Shown here: piece after piece, positions 1 to 10,462 of the stretch
Position numbering within the stretch: position 1 is the first letter of the stretch
Layout of the letters: each line of letters begins with the position of its first letter
Assembly (NCBI GenBank): GCA_028994555.1
Contig: JARDVN010000001.1
Coordinates: 2,914,001 to 2,978,000, forward strand
DNA: 64,000 bases
Origin: Citrobacter amalonaticus
GTDB taxonomy: Bacteria; Pseudomonadota; Gammaproteobacteria; Enterobacterales; Enterobacteriaceae
Reading direction: 5' to 3'
Translations under genes and position numbers: made by a program
The notes under the pieces: model-generated
What the model saw: the letters and a program-made list of their open reading frames with translations, nothing else
Databases searched by the model: none
What the model was told of the DNA's origin: nothing

Positions 1-439
1 TTTCACCCTGCAATAAACGACGCCAGACCTGGGTGAACTCCGCAGAGGCCTCGTAGCGTTCACTGTGATCGAGAAACACGCCGTCGCCCGCCAGCTCCTG
101 CGGATCGCTGCCGGTGACCAGGTTAAACAGCGCGCGACCGTTGGAGAGGCGGTCAAGCGTAGCGGCCTGCCGTGCGGCGACCGTCGGTGAAGTGACGCTC
201 GGGCGCAATGCCACCAGGAATTTGAGTCGCTGAGTTACCGGGATCATCGATGCTGCGACCAGCCACGCGTCTTCGCAGGATCGCCCGGTGGGGATCAACA
301 CACCGGTGAATCCCAGACGATCTGCCGCCTGCGCAATCTGCTGTAAATAGCCGTGATCCACCGGACGAGAGCCTTCCTCCGTTCCCAGATAGTGACCGTC
401 ACCGTGGGTCGGTAAAAACCAGAACATATTCAGGCTCAT
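1..439 (-). CDS. ssuD: Alkanesulfonate monooxygenase SsuD, N-terminal part (runs off the window)
   Basis: SsuD is the FMNH2-dependent monooxygenase that splits alkanesulfonates into aldehyde and sulfite, giving sulfur when sulfate is scarce. The first 146 or so residues are visible, starting [19 protein letters not shown], with the bacterial luciferase-like fold sequence ([14 protein letters not shown], then [16 protein letters not shown]) nearly identical to E. coli SsuD. The start codon overlaps the ssuA stop by two bases (ATGA), so the two are translationally coupled. The remainder and ssuCB should lie to the left of the window. Confidence 0.96.
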   Translation of the reverse strand, partial: MSLNMFWFLPTHGDGHYLGTEEGSRPVDHGYLQQIAQAADRLGFTGVLIPTGRSCEDAWLVAASMIPVTQRLKFLVALRPSVTSPTVAARQAATLDRLSNGRALFNLVTGSDPQELAGDGVFLDHSERYEASAEFTQVWRRLLQGE

Positions 440-1410
440 AATGATTTTCCTTCCTGTTGAGTGGGGTGCCAGATGCGCTGGCGGATGTCGATTTTTTTCG
501 GTACCAGGCGGTTGTCGTAAAACAGATCTGCGGTTTGTTGTTGCAACGCGGCCACAGAGTCGCTGACCGGTGAAATAGTGGTGGGCGGGCGATGATCCAG
601 ATAGGAGGCAATGACAGGCTCCGGCAATCCCATTGTTTTCGCCAGCAGAGCAATGCTTTCCTGGCGCTGACTAAGGGTCAACGCATCCGCCTGACTGAAG
701 GTGTTGAGCACGCCCTGAATAAAAGCGCCATTTTTCTCGGCATAAGGACGTGCAGCGAGATAGAACGATCCTGTTTGTTTCAGATCGCTGCCATCTTTCA
801 GTACGCGCACACCGCCCTGTAATAATGCAGCGGAATAGTAGGGATCCCAGATTGCCCATGCATCGACGTTACCCTGCTGGAACGCTGCACGGGCATCGGC
901 AGGGGTAAGATACGTTGGCTGGATATCGGTAAATTTCAGCCCGGCCTGTTGCAGGGCACGCAGCAGCAGGTTGTGCGAGCTGGATCCTTTCTGGAACGCC
1001 ACTTTATGGCCTTTTAGTTCCGCAACCGTTTTGATGGGACTGTTTTCCGGCACCAGAATCACTTCGGCTTTCGGTTTCGCCGGTTCGACGCCGACGTACA
1101 CTAAATCTGCGCCGGCAGCCTGGGCGAAAATGGGCGGAATATCGCCGGTGCTACCCAGATCAATACTGCCGACGTTCAGGGCTTCCAGCATTTGCGGTCC
1201 GGCGGGAAATTCAATCCAGGATATTTTGGTTCCGGGATAACGCGTTTCCAGCAGCTGGTGGCTTTTCGCCAGAACCATACTGATGCTGCCTTTCTGATAG
1301 CCTATCCGCAGGGCATCAGGTGAGGGCTCCGCCGCCTGTGTCAGTCCGGAAAAGGCCAGCAGTCCGGCGAATGCCAGCCATGCCGTACGGGCTTTGAAAA
1401 GATTACGCAT
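436..1410 (-). CDS. ssuA: Aliphatic sulfonate ABC transporter periplasmic binding protein SsuA
   Basis: SsuA captures alkanesulfonates in the periplasm for the SsuBC importer. I chose the ATG at 1410 because it opens a normal signal peptide ([19 protein letters not shown], cleavage near TQA-AEP); longer upstream reading overlaps ssuE and has no secretion signal. The mature part shows the NMT1/SsuA fold features [13 protein letters not shown] and [20 protein letters not shown], which form the ligand pocket in this family. It overlaps the end of ssuE by 8 bases and the start of ssuD, as expected for the ssuEADCB operon. Confidence 0.96.
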   Translation of the reverse strand: MRNLFKARTAWLAFAGLLAFSGLTQAAEPSPDALRIGYQKGSISMVLAKSHQLLETRYPGTKISWIEFPAGPQMLEALNVGSIDLGSTGDIPPIFAQAAGADLVYVGVEPAKPKAEVILVPENSPIKTVAELKGHKVAFQKGSSSHNLLLRALQQAGLKFTDIQPTYLTPADARAAFQQGNVDAWAIWDPYYSAALLQGGVRVLKDGSDLKQTGSFYLAARPYAEKNGAFIQGVLNTFSQADALTLSQRQESIALLAKTMGLPEPVIASYLDHRPPTTISPVSDSVAALQQQTADLFYDNRLVPKKIDIRQRIWHPTQQEGKSL

Positions 1411-1978
1411 GGGCCGCACCTCGCACCGTATCAAAAGCGGGAACCTTAACGTCGCGGCGACGCAGAGCGTGCCAGAACGTTTCCAGCGCTTTATCAAGAC
1501 GCAGCTGTAAATTGGGTGTGAAATGCGGTTTATGCTGATAGTCGATCACCTGGGAGTCATCGGCAAAGACGCCGTGTAAAATCTCCTGGGCCTTCAGGGC
1601 GCTGAGCACCGGTTTCAGCGCGTAATCGACGGCAAGCAGATGTGCAACGGTGCCGCCTGTCGCCAGCGGCAGAACTACTTTGCCTTCCAGCGCTCGCTCT
1701 GGCAGCAGATCGAGCAGCGTTTTTAGCGCGCCGGAATAGGCCGCTTTATAGACCGGCGTAGCAACGATCAGGCCGTCCGCCTCTTTCAGTTGCTCAACCA
1801 GTGTTTTCAATGCCGGGCTGTCGAAACGGGCATACAGCAGATCTTCAGGCTCGAAGTTGTGCAGATTCCAGTGGTAAATCTCGACATCCTGACCGTTCAA
1901 TTTTTCCCGGGCATATTCCAGCAACGCACTGGATCGAGAGGGAAAGCGTGGGCTTCCCGCCAGAGTGATGACGCGCAT
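1403..1978 (-). CDS. ssuE: NADPH-dependent FMN reductase SsuE
   Basis: SsuE reduces FMN with NADPH and hands FMNH2 to SsuD. The 191-residue product has the flavodoxin-like start MRVITLAGSPRFPSRSSALLEYA and the ATPVYKAAYSGALKTLLDLLP motif typical of this reductase family. It is the first gene of the ssu operon; the region between 1979 and about 2100 must hold its promoter, which in E. coli needs the activator Cbl. No fimbrial elf operon separates ssuE from pyrD here, unlike E. coli K-12. Confidence 0.96.
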   Translation of the reverse strand: MRVITLAGSPRFPSRSSALLEYAREKLNGQDVEIYHWNLHNFEPEDLLYARFDSPALKTLVEQLKEADGLIVATPVYKAAYSGALKTLLDLLPERALEGKVVLPLATGGTVAHLLAVDYALKPVLSALKAQEILHGVFADDSQVIDYQHKPHFTPNLQLRLDKALETFWHALRRRDVKVPAFDTVRGAAHA

Positions 1979-2121
1979 AAATGCATTCTCCTCTTATAAC
2001 CAATTGTTCGCTTTTATTTAACATTGATAACAATTTTTGCAGTCTGACAGAGGGGGGATCGGGAATCGAAATGATTTATGCGCAATAGAAAATCTGAAAA
2101 TTGCATAAAAAGAACATTGCA

Positions 2122-2137
2122 GGGAAAACGTTTGCTT
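2122..2137. promoter_or_regulatory. Probable PurR operator of pyrD
   Basis: The minus strand reads AAGCAAACGTTTTCCC, close to the PurR consensus (AnGCAAnCGnTTnCnT). E. coli pyrD is a known PurR target with its operator in the same place upstream of the promoter. The functional role is inferred from that match and position. Confidence 0.7.
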
Positions 2138-2177
2138 TTTATTGCCGCAGGTCAATTCCCTTTTTTGTGCGACATCG

Positions 2178-2223
2178 CTCATAATACGCCCCCGGTTTGC
2201 ACACCGGGAATCCAGGAGAGTTC
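2178..2223 (+). promoter_or_regulatory. pyrD promoter end and pyrimidine-sensing leader hairpin
   Basis: A -10-like CATAAT lies near 2180, followed by a C-rich start region and a hairpin (CCCGGT 2191-2196, loop TTGCAC, ACCGGG 2203-2208) that ends just before the ribosome site AGGAG. In E. coli and Salmonella, high CTP favours a start at C and a longer transcript whose hairpin hides the ribosome site; low CTP shifts the start downstream and opens it. All the parts of that mechanism are present here. Confidence 0.75.
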
Positions 2224-3235
2224 ATGTACTACCCCTTCGTTCGTAAAGCCCTTTTCCAGCTCGATCCTGAGCGCGCTCATGAATTAACATTTCAGCAATT
2301 ACGTCGTGTGACGGGAACGCCGCTTGAAGCGTTGATCCGCCAGAAAGTCCCGGCAAAACCGGTGACCTGTATGGGATTAACCTTTAAAAATCCGCTTGGT
2401 CTGGCTGCCGGTCTGGACAAGGACGGGGAGTGTATTGATGCCCTGGGGGGCGATGGGATTTGGCTCGATCGAGATCGGCACCGTGACCCCGCGTCCGCAG
2501 CCCGGCAACGATAAGCCAAGACTGTTCCGCCTGGTCGATGCTGAAGGTTTGATCAATCGCATGGGCTTTAATAACCACGGTGTTGATAACCTGGTGGAGA
2601 ACGTTAAAAAGGCGCATTATGACGGCGTACTCGGGATTAATATCGGCAAAAATAAAGATACACCGGTCGAACAGGGTAAAGATGACTATCTGATTTGTAT
2701 GGAAAAAATCTATGCCTATGCCGGTTATATTGCCATTAATATCTCCTCGCCAAATACGCCGGGATTACGTTCACTGCAATATGGCGACGCGCTGGATGAT
2801 TTGCTTACAGCGATTAAAAATAAACAAAACGATCTGCAAAAGATCCACCAGAAATATGTTCCGATCGCGGTAAAGATCGCGCCGGATCTTTCTGAGGAAG
2901 AACTGATCCAGGTTGCCGATAGTTTAGTACGCCATAATATTGATGGTGTTATTGCCACCAATACAACCCTCGATCGTTCTCTGGTTCAGGGAATGAAAAA
3001 TTGCGATCAAATGGGTGGATTAAGTGGTCGTCCGCTGCAATTAAAAAGTACAGAAATTATCCGCCGTCTGTCTCAGGAATTAAAAGGTCAGTTGCCTGTT
3101 ATTGGCGTCGGCGGTATCGACTCAGTGATTGCCGCGCGCGAGAAGATGGCTGCCGGGGCGTCTCTGGTTCAGATTTATTCTGGCTTTATTTTTAAAGGTC
3201 CGCCGCTGATTAAAGAAATCGTTACCCATATTTGA
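2224..3235 (+). CDS. pyrD: Dihydroorotate dehydrogenase (quinone), class 2; frameshift in a G run
   Basis: PyrD oxidises dihydroorotate to orotate with quinone as acceptor, the fourth step of pyrimidine synthesis, at the inner membrane. The N-terminal helix sequence [20 protein letters not shown] and the FMN-binding and catalytic segment ([14 protein letters not shown], with the class 2 catalytic serine) are intact, as is the C-terminal [14 protein letters not shown] phosphate-binding loop. The frame breaks at a G6 run (2445-2450); five G would give [20 protein letters not shown] and a 336-residue protein, the E. coli length. I read this as one gene with a probable sequence error. Confidence 0.95.
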
Positions 3236-3415
3236 TTTTTTCTCTCTCTTTATCAGAATATCAGACAGCCAGGGGTTTATTTCCTCCCTTGGTTGTTTTA
3301 TATTCTTTCACTGTTGCTTATTTAAACATTTTAGGCTTTGCTTATTAAGGTAATAAACGAGGCGGCAAAAAAAGGACAATTTTGCAACAGGGTGATGGAG
3401 AGCGGAGAGAACATA

Positions 3416-3958
3416 ATGCGAATTAAACCTGACGATAACTGGCGCTGGTATTATGACGAAGAGCATGACCGAATGATGCTCGATTTAGCCAATGGCATGT
3501 TATTTCGTTCGCGTTTTGCCCGCAAAATGCTCACTCCGGATGCATTCGCACCGTCTGGTTTTTGCGTTGATGATGCCGCGCTCTATTTTTCGTTTGAAGA
3601 AAAGTGCCGCGACCTTGAACTCTCTAAAGAACAGAAAGCAGAACTGGTGCTTAATGCACTGGTGGCCATTCGCTACCTGAAACCACAGATGCCGAAAAGC
3701 TGGCACTTTGTGGCGCATGGCGAAAACTGGTCTCCCGGAACCGGAGATGCAGCCTGCGTCTGGCTGAGCGATACGCATGAGCAAATCAATCTGTTAGTGG
3801 TGGAGCCTGGCGAAAATGCGGCGCTCTGTCTGCTGGCGCAACCGGGCGTGATCGTGGCAGGGCGGACGATGCAGCTTGGCGATGCCATTAAAATAATGAA
3901 TGACCGACTGAAGCCGCAGTTTCGTCCCCACAGCTTCAGCCTGGAACAGGCGGTTTAA
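3416..3958 (+). CDS. zapC: Cell division protein ZapC
   Basis: ZapC is a cytoplasmic FtsZ-ring associated protein that promotes FtsZ bundling. The 180-residue product beginning [19 protein letters not shown] matches E. coli ZapC along its length and ends [10 protein letters not shown] chose the ATG at 3416 rather than the one at 3338 because similarity begins there and a purine-rich ribosome site (GGAGAG) precedes it. It follows pyrD as in E. coli and converges on ycbX, overlapping its stop by a few bases. Confidence 0.95.
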   Translation: MRIKPDDNWRWYYDEEHDRMMLDLANGMLFRSRFARKMLTPDAFAPSGFCVDDAALYFSFEEKCRDLELSKEQKAELVLNALVAIRYLKPQMPKSWHFVAHGENWSPGTGDAACVWLSDTHEQINLLVVEPGENAALCLLAQPGVIVAGRTMQLGDAIKIMNDRLKPQFRPHSFSLEQAV

Positions 3959-5064
3959 GGCGCCAGCTTCAACGCGGTTTTAGGCACACAGCTACAGCTG
4001 AGAATAGTACCGTCATCACCCCGTGCGGATTTCTTCAGCGGATCCACATCGCCATCGAGCAGCTTGATTCGACAGCACCCGCAAATTCCCGCCCGACATG
4101 AGTAAGGGATCCGAATCCCCTGATTTTCCAGTTGTTCCAGCAGTACCTGCTGATTGTTTCCCTGAAATGTTTGCCCTTGCCAGTCGATGGTGACCGTCGC
4201 ATCCGGTTGCTGCACGGCTTCAACCGTCTCCCCGGTGTCGGTAGCGCCATAAATGCGAGCCGGACCGGTCGATAAAACCTCCACTTCATCGCCCACGCGA
4301 ATGACGCCGCTGTTACGGGCAATCAGGTTCTGACCAAAATCGACATCGCCATTGTCAAGCGCGGTCCGGAAGGTTTGCAGCGTTGCCAGCGGTTCACCGG
4401 AAGGGTGCTTTTGCCCTTTTTCCGGGCTGACAGTGGTAAAAATACAGCGACTGCACGGTTTCGCCACATCAAAAATGACCTCGCCAATACGGATCACTTT
4501 CCAGCTATCTTCTTCCCACGCAGTCGCGCCGGAAACCACGATATTTGGGCGGAACTGTTCAACCTGAACACCCGCCGGGCAGCGCTGCTGTAAATCGCGC
4601 AGCGAGGCGTCATTCACCAGAAGGTACGGATAACCGTCGGCAAAGGAGAGTGGCACGCCCGCATGGCGTTTAACCCGACGGGTCAACTGTGGGCCGACCC
4701 AACGCAGTTGTACGCTGCGGGAGAAGAAGCCGCTGAGCCACTGGTTGATTGAATCCGGGGCGATGCGTGCGGTGAAATGGTTGCCCCAGACTTCCGTTGG
4801 CGCATCCTGAGCGGCGAAATCTGCAAAACGGACCTGTGCGCTGCTGCCGTCAGGCGCGGTTAAATGCAAACCGTCATGGAGCAAAGAAGGGGTAAAGCGC
4901 ACCATTTGCGGGAACTGTCGGGCCGTAATAAAGGTGCCGTCGGATTCGGTAATCATAAAAATACGATCAAAAGCCAGACCGCTGACGTCTGCCAGAGCGT
5001 GGGTCAGCCCAATGCCGCGCATTGATTTGACGGGGTGGATGAAAAGCCTGGATAGCGTCAACAC
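3955..5064 (-). CDS. ycbX: MOSC-domain and 2Fe-2S protein YcbX
   Basis: YcbX is a molybdenum-cofactor enzyme that detoxifies N-hydroxylated base analogues such as 6-hydroxylaminopurine. The 369 residues show the MOSC N-terminal beta barrel ([12 protein letters not shown]), the MOSC core with its cysteine ([15 protein letters not shown], near residue 220) and a C-terminal plant-type 2Fe-2S ferredoxin domain with the cysteine cluster CRAGICGCC and a distant CSC. The start at 5064 faces away from rlmKL, so the two share the 5065-5161 intergenic region. Confidence 0.94.
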   Translation of the reverse strand: MLTLSRLFIHPVKSMRGIGLTHALADVSGLAFDRIFMITESDGTFITARQFPQMVRFTPSLLHDGLHLTAPDGSSAQVRFADFAAQDAPTEVWGNHFTARIAPDSINQWLSGFFSRSVQLRWVGPQLTRRVKRHAGVPLSFADGYPYLLVNDASLRDLQQRCPAGVQVEQFRPNIVVSGATAWEEDSWKVIRIGEVIFDVAKPCSRCIFTTVSPEKGQKHPSGEPLATLQTFRTALDNGDVDFGQNLIARNSGVIRVGDEVEVLSTGPARIYGATDTGETVEAVQQPDATVTIDWQGQTFQGNNQQVLLEQLENQGIRIPYSCRAGICGCCRIKLLDGDVDPLKKSARGDDGTILSCSCVPKTALKLAP

Positions 5065-5161
5065 GGTACAGTCCCTCGAAAGAAATAAGCCTTCAACTTT
5101 ATGACATAGCGCCCATATTAGCTATAATGCGCAGCAATTTTCTTCGAGTATAAGTGACGCT

Positions 5162-7271
5162 ATGAATTCTTTGTTTGCCAGTACGGCCCGCGGGCTGGAA
5201 GAGCTGTTAAAAACTGAACTGGAAAGCCTCGGTGCAGCGGAGTGCCAGGTGGTTCAGGGTGGGGTCCATTTCCAGGGCGACACCCGGCTTGTCTACCAGA
5301 GCCTGATGTGGAGTCGCCTGGCCTCGCGCATTATTTTACCGTTGAGTGAGTGCAAAGTTTACAGTGACTTAGACCTTTACCTTGGCGTTCAGGCCATTAA
5401 CTGGACAGAAATGTTCAATCCCGGCGCGACGTTTGCGGTGCACTTCAGCGGGCTGAACGACACCATCCGCAATAGCCAGTATGGCGCGATGAAAGTCAAA
5501 GATGCGATTGTTGATGCCTTTACGCGTAAAAATCTGCCGCGCCCGAATGTTGACCGCGAATCGCCGGATATCCGCGTGAACGTCTGGCTGAATAAAGATA
5601 CCGCCAGCATTGCGCTGGATTTAAGTGGTGATGGCCTGCACCTGCGAGGCTATCGCGATCGCACCGGTCTGGCGCCCATTAAGGAGACGCTGGCGGCGGC
5701 GATTGTGATGCGTTCCGGCTGGCAGCCGGGGACGCCGTTGCTCGACCCAATGTGTGGTTCAGGCACGCTGCTGATTGAAGCTGCGATGTGGGCGACCGAT
5801 CGCGCTCCGGGCTTACACCGTGGGCGCTGGGGCTTTAGCGGCTGGGCGCAGCACGATGACGCTATCTGGCAGGAGGTGAAGTCGGAAGCGCAAACGCGCG
5901 CTCGCAAAGGCCTGGCTGAATACACCTCGCATTTTTACGGTTCTGACAGCGATGCCCGTGTGATTGAACGCGCGCGCAGCAACGCCCGTCGTGCGGGTAT
6001 TGGCGAATTGATCACCTTCGAAGTGAAAGATGTGGCGAAACTGAGTAATCCGCTACCAAAAGGTCCGCATGGGACGGTTATCAGTAACCCGCCGTACGGC
6101 GAACGTCTGGACAGCGAGCCGGCGCTGATTGCGCTGCACAGTCTGCTCGGACGCACGATGAAGAACCAGTTCGGCGGCTGGAATCTTTCGTTGTTCAGCG
6201 CTTCGCCGGATCTGTTGAGCAGCCTGCAACTGCGTGCTGACAAGCAATTCAAAGCGAAAAACGGTCCGCTGGACTGCGTGCAGAAGAACTATCATGTGGC
6301 CGAAAACACGCCGGACAGTAAACCGGCGACGGTGGCGGAAGATTACGCGAATCGCCTGCGCAAGAACATCAAGAAACTGGAAAAATGGGCGCGTCAGGAA
6401 GGGATCGAATGTTACCGCCTGTACGATGCCGATTTACCCGAATACAACGTTGCGGTGGATCGTTACGCTGACTGGGTGGTGATTCAGGAGTATGCGCCGC
6501 CGAAAACCGTCGATGCGCAGAAAGCGCGTCAGCGACTTTTCGACATCATCGCGGCCACGCTGTCGGTGCTGGAAATCGCACCGAACAAACTGGTGCTGAA
6601 AACCCGTGAACGCCAGAAAGGCAAAAACCAGTATCAGAAGATGAATGAGAAGGGGGGAATTCATTGAGGTTGGCGAATATAACGCTCGCCTGTGGGTGAA
6701 CCTGACTGATTACCTGGATACCGGACTGTTCCTCGATCACCGTATCGCACGACGGATGCTGGGGCAGATGAGCCGCGGCAAAGACTTCCTTAACCTGTTC
6801 TCTTATACCGGCAGCGCCAGCGTACATGCCGGTTTAGGAGGGGCGCGCAGCACCACGACGGTCGATATGTCGCGCACTTATCTTGAGTGGGCAGAACGCA
6901 ACCTGCGACTCAATGGTTTGAGCGGACGTGCGCATCGCCTGATCCAGGCCGACTGTCTGGCCTGGTTGCGGGAAGCCAATGAACAGTTTGATCTGATTTT
7001 TATCGACCCTCCAACGTTTTCCAACTCCAAACGTATGGAGGATGCTTTTGACGTTCAGCGCGATCATCTGGCGCTGATGAAAGATCTGAAACGTCTGCTG
7101 CGTAAAGGCGGCACGATCATGTTCTCCAACAATAAACGCGGGTTCCGTATGGATCTCGACGGTCTGGCGGCACTGGGACTGAAAGCACAAGAAATCACCC
7201 AAAAAACGCTTTCCCAGGACTTTGCCCGTAACCGCCAGATCCACAACTGCTGGCTGATTACTGCAGCCTGA
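5162..7271 (+). CDS. rlmL: Bifunctional 23S rRNA methyltransferase RlmKL; frameshift in a G run
   Basis: The fused enzyme makes m2G2445 (RlmL half) and m7G2069 (RlmK half) in 23S rRNA. The N-terminal THUMP region is followed by the RlmL methyltransferase with [17 protein letters not shown] (SAM site) and the catalytic SNPPYGERL motif, then the RlmK half with [18 protein letters not shown] and [13 protein letters not shown]. The frame breaks at a G6 run (6652-6657), inside the linker KMNEKGEFIEV; five G restore 702 residues, as in E. coli. Confidence 0.95.
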
Positions 7272-7282
7272 AAGGATAAACA

Positions 7283-9190
7283 ATGTCATTAATCAGTATG
7301 CATGGCGCATGGCTGTCGTTCAGCGACGCGCCGCTTCTCGATAATGCAGAGCTGCATATCGAAGATAACGAGCGCGTCTGTCTGGTGGGCCGTAACGGCG
7401 CCGGCAAATCAACGCTCATGAAGATCCTCAATCGTGAGCAGGGTCTGGACGACGGACGCATTATTTATGAGCAGGATCTGATAGTCGCACGCCTGCAACA
7501 GGATCCGCCGCGCAACGTTGAAGGTACGGTTTACGATTTCGTCGCGGAAGGCATCGAAGAGCAGGCGGTCTACCTTAAGCGATATCACGAAATTTCGCGT
7601 CTGGTGATGACCGATCCGAGCGATAGAAACTTAAATGAGCTGGCAAAAGTACAGGAGCAGCTCGATCACCACAATCTGTGGCAACTGGAAAACCGCATCA
7701 ACGAAGTGCTGGCGCAGTTGGGGCTCGATCCGAATGCGGCGCTCTCGTCACTTTCCGGCGGCTGGCTGCGTAAAGCCGCGCTGGGTCGTGCGCTGGTCAG
7801 TAATCCGCGTGTTTTACTGCTGGATGAACCGACGAACCACCTCGATATTGAAACCATCGACTGGCTGGAAGGGTTCCTGAAATCGTTTAACGGGACGATT
7901 ATTTTTATCTCCCACGACCGTTCCTTTATTCGCAACATGGCGACCCGTATTGTCGATCTCGATCGTGGCAAGCTGGTGACCTATCCGGGGAATTACGATC
8001 AGTACCTGGTTGAGAAAGAAGAGGCTCTGCGCGTCGAAGAACTCCAGAACGCCGAGTTCGATCGCAAGCTGGCGCAGGAAGAGGTGTGGATCCGGCAGGG
8101 CATCAAAGCCCGTCGTACCCGTAATGAAGGACGCGTGCGGGCGCTGAAGGCGATGCGCCGTGAACGCAGCGAACGCCGCGAAGTGATGGGTACGGCGAAG
8201 ATGCAGGTCGAAGAAGCCACTCGCTCCGGTAAGATCGTTTTCGAAATTGAGAACGTGGATTACCAGGTCGATGGCAAACAACTGGTGAAAGATTTTTCTG
8301 CTCAGGTACAGCGTAGCGATAAAATCGCGCTAATCGGCCCTAACGGCTGCGGTAAGACCACGCTGCTGAAGCTGATGTTAGGCCAGTTGCCGCCGGAAAG
8401 CGGTCGTATCCATGTCGGTACGAAACTGGAAGTGGCTTATTTCGACCAGCACCGCGCTGAGCTGGATCCGGACAAGACGGTGATGGACAACCTCGCCGAA
8501 GGTAAGCAGGAGGTGATGGTTAACGGCAAACCGCGCCATGTACTCGGCTATTTGCAGGACTTCCTGTTCCATCCGAAACGGGCGATGACCCCGGTACGCG
8601 CACTGTCCGGTGGAGAGCGAAATCGTCTGCTGCTGGCGCGTCTTTTTCTGAAACCCAGCAATCTGTTGATTCTTGATGAACCCACCAACGATCTCGACGT
8701 CGAAACGCTGGAATTGCTGGAAGAGCTGATTGATGGTTATCAGGGCACGGTGTTACTGGTGAGCCACGATCGTCAGTTTGTCGATAATACGGTGACCGAA
8801 TGCTGGATTTTCGAAGGCAACGGAAAAATCGGTCGCTATGTCGGCGGCTATCATGATGCACGTAGTCAACAGGAACAGCATCTGGCGTTTAAACAGCCTG
8901 CGGTGAAAAAAACAGAGGAAGTGGTTGCGCCAAAAGCAGAAATTGTAAAACGCGCCAGTAGCAAACTAAGCTATAAACTGCAGCGCGAACTGGAACAGTT
9001 ACCGCAATTGCTGGAAGAGCTGGAAGCAAAACTGGAAGCGCTGCAGGCGCAGGTTGCCGATGCTGCCTTTTTCAGCCAGCCTCATGAGCAGACGCAGCAG
9101 GTTTTGGCCGATATGGCAAATGCAGAACAAGAACTTGAACAGGCCTTTGAGCGCTGGGAGTATCTTGAAGCGTTAAAGAATGGTGCATAA
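7283..9190 (+). CDS. uup: ABC-F ATPase Uup
   Basis: Uup is a soluble ABC-F protein of 635 residues that acts on ribosomes and limits precise excision of transposons. Two nucleotide-binding cassettes are visible: Walker A GRNGAGKS (about residue 37) with signature LSGGWLRKA and Walker B VLLLDEPTNHLDI, and a second set GPNGCGKTT, LSGGERNR and LLILDEPTNDLDV. Between them is the basic linker (ARRTRNEGRVRALKAMRRER) and at the C terminus a predicted DNA-binding coiled coil. It starts 11 bases after rlmKL. Confidence 0.96.
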   Translation: MSLISMHGAWLSFSDAPLLDNAELHIEDNERVCLVGRNGAGKSTLMKILNREQGLDDGRIIYEQDLIVARLQQDPPRNVEGTVYDFVAEGIEEQAVYLKRYHEISRLVMTDPSDRNLNELAKVQEQLDHHNLWQLENRINEVLAQLGLDPNAALSSLSGGWLRKAALGRALVSNPRVLLLDEPTNHLDIETIDWLEGFLKSFNGTIIFISHDRSFIRNMATRIVDLDRGKLVTYPGNYDQYLVEKEEALRVEELQNAEFDRKLAQEEVWIRQGIKARRTRNEGRVRALKAMRRERSERREVMGTAKMQVEEATRSGKIVFEIENVDYQVDGKQLVKDFSAQVQRSDKIALIGPNGCGKTTLLKLMLGQLPPESGRIHVGTKLEVAYFDQHRAELDPDKTVMDNLAEGKQEVMVNGKPRHVLGYLQDFLFHPKRAMTPVRALSGGERNRLLLARLFLKPSNLLILDEPTNDLDVETLELLEELIDGYQGTVLLVSHDRQFVDNTVTECWIFEGNGKIGRYVGGYHDARSQQEQHLAFKQPAVKKTEEVVAPKAEIVKRASSKLSYKLQRELEQLPQLLEELEAKLEALQAQVADAAFFSQPHEQTQQVLADMANAEQELEQAFERWEYLEALKNGA

Positions 9191-9204
9191 TTAAGGAGCA
9201 CACC

Positions 9205-10458
9205 ATGTGCGAACATCACCATGCCGCAAAGCACATTTTGTGCTCGCAGTGTGACATGCTGGTGGCATTGCCCCACCTTGAGCATGGGCAGAAAGCGGCA
9301 TGCCCGAGATGTGGCACAACATTGACGGTGATGTGGGACGCGCCGAGACAGCGTCCCACTGCTTATGCATTAGTCGCGCTGTTTATGTTGCTTTTATCGA
9401 ACCTGTTCCCTTTTGTGAATATGAATGTCGCCGGGGTGAGCAGCGAAGTGACCCTGATGGAAATCCCTGGCGTTCTCTTTTCCGAAAATTACGCCAGCCT
9501 CGGTACTTTCTTTTTACTTTTCGTTCAGTTGGTTCCCGCGTTTTGCCTGTTAACCATTCTGTTGCTGGTGAATCGGGTACAAATGCCCGCAAGGCTCAAA
9601 GCCCAACTGGCTCGCATTCTGTTTCAACTGAAGAGCTGGGGAATGGCGGAAATTTTCCTCGCGGGCGTGCTGGTGAGTTTCGTCAAACTGATGGCATACG
9701 GCGATATCGGCGTCGGCAGCAGCTTTATCCCCTGGTGCTTCTTCTGCATTCTGCAACTGCGCGCGTTTCAGTGCGTTGACCGTCGCTGGCTATGGGATGA
9801 CATCGCCCCTATGCCCGTGATTAAACAGACGTTAACGCCTGGCGTCCCTGGTATTTGTCAGGGTTTACGTTCTTGTTCCTGCTGTACGGCGATCCTTCCG
9901 GCGGAAGAGCATCTTTGCCCGCGCTGCGAAACGAAAGGGTATGTGCGCCGCAGAAACAGCCTGCAATGGACGCTGGCATTACTGTTCACCTCTGTCATGC
10001 TGTATTTGCCAGCGAATATTCTGCCAATCATGATAACGGATTTGCTGGGGTCGAAACTGCCTTCCACCATTCTTGAAGGGGTGGTTTTAATCTGGAGCGA
10101 AGGCTCTTACCCGGTCGCGGCGGTGATCTTTATCGCCAGTATTATGGTGCCGACGCTAAAAATGATCGCGATTGCCTGGTTGTGTTGGGACGCCAAAGGT
10201 CATGGCAAGCGTGACAGTGAACGCATGCACCTGATTTATGAAGTGGTGGAGTTTGTAGGTCGCTGGTCAATGATTGATGTCTTTGTTATCGCCGTGCTCT
10301 CTGCGCTGGTGCGCATGGGAGGTTTGATGAATATTTATCCAGCAATGGGTGCATTGATGTTTGCTCTAGTCGTCATTATGACAATGTTTTCTGCGATGAC
10401 ATTTGATCCGCGTCTGTCGTGGGATCGTGAACCAGAACCAGACCATGAGGAGTCCTGA
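9205..10458 (+). CDS. pqiA: Intermembrane transport inner-membrane protein PqiA
   Basis: PqiA is the inner-membrane partner of the PqiABC lipid transport system that spans the periplasm and is induced by paraquat stress. The 417 residues contain two PqiA modules, each opening with rubredoxin-like cysteine pairs (CSQCD and CPRCG near residues 13-35; CSCCT and CPRCE near residues 223-240), followed by four hydrophobic helices each. It begins 14 bases after uup and is followed closely by pqiB. Confidence 0.95.
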   Translation: MCEHHHAAKHILCSQCDMLVALPHLEHGQKAACPRCGTTLTVMWDAPRQRPTAYALVALFMLLLSNLFPFVNMNVAGVSSEVTLMEIPGVLFSENYASLGTFFLLFVQLVPAFCLLTILLLVNRVQMPARLKAQLARILFQLKSWGMAEIFLAGVLVSFVKLMAYGDIGVGSSFIPWCFFCILQLRAFQCVDRRWLWDDIAPMPVIKQTLTPGVPGICQGLRSCSCCTAILPAEEHLCPRCETKGYVRRRNSLQWTLALLFTSVMLYLPANILPIMITDLLGSKLPSTILEGVVLIWSEGSYPVAAVIFIASIMVPTLKMIAIAWLCWDAKGHGKRDSERMHLIYEVVEFVGRWSMIDVFVIAVLSALVRMGGLMNIYPAMGALMFALVVIMTMFSAMTFDPRLSWDREPEPDHEES

Positions 10459-10462
10459 CAAC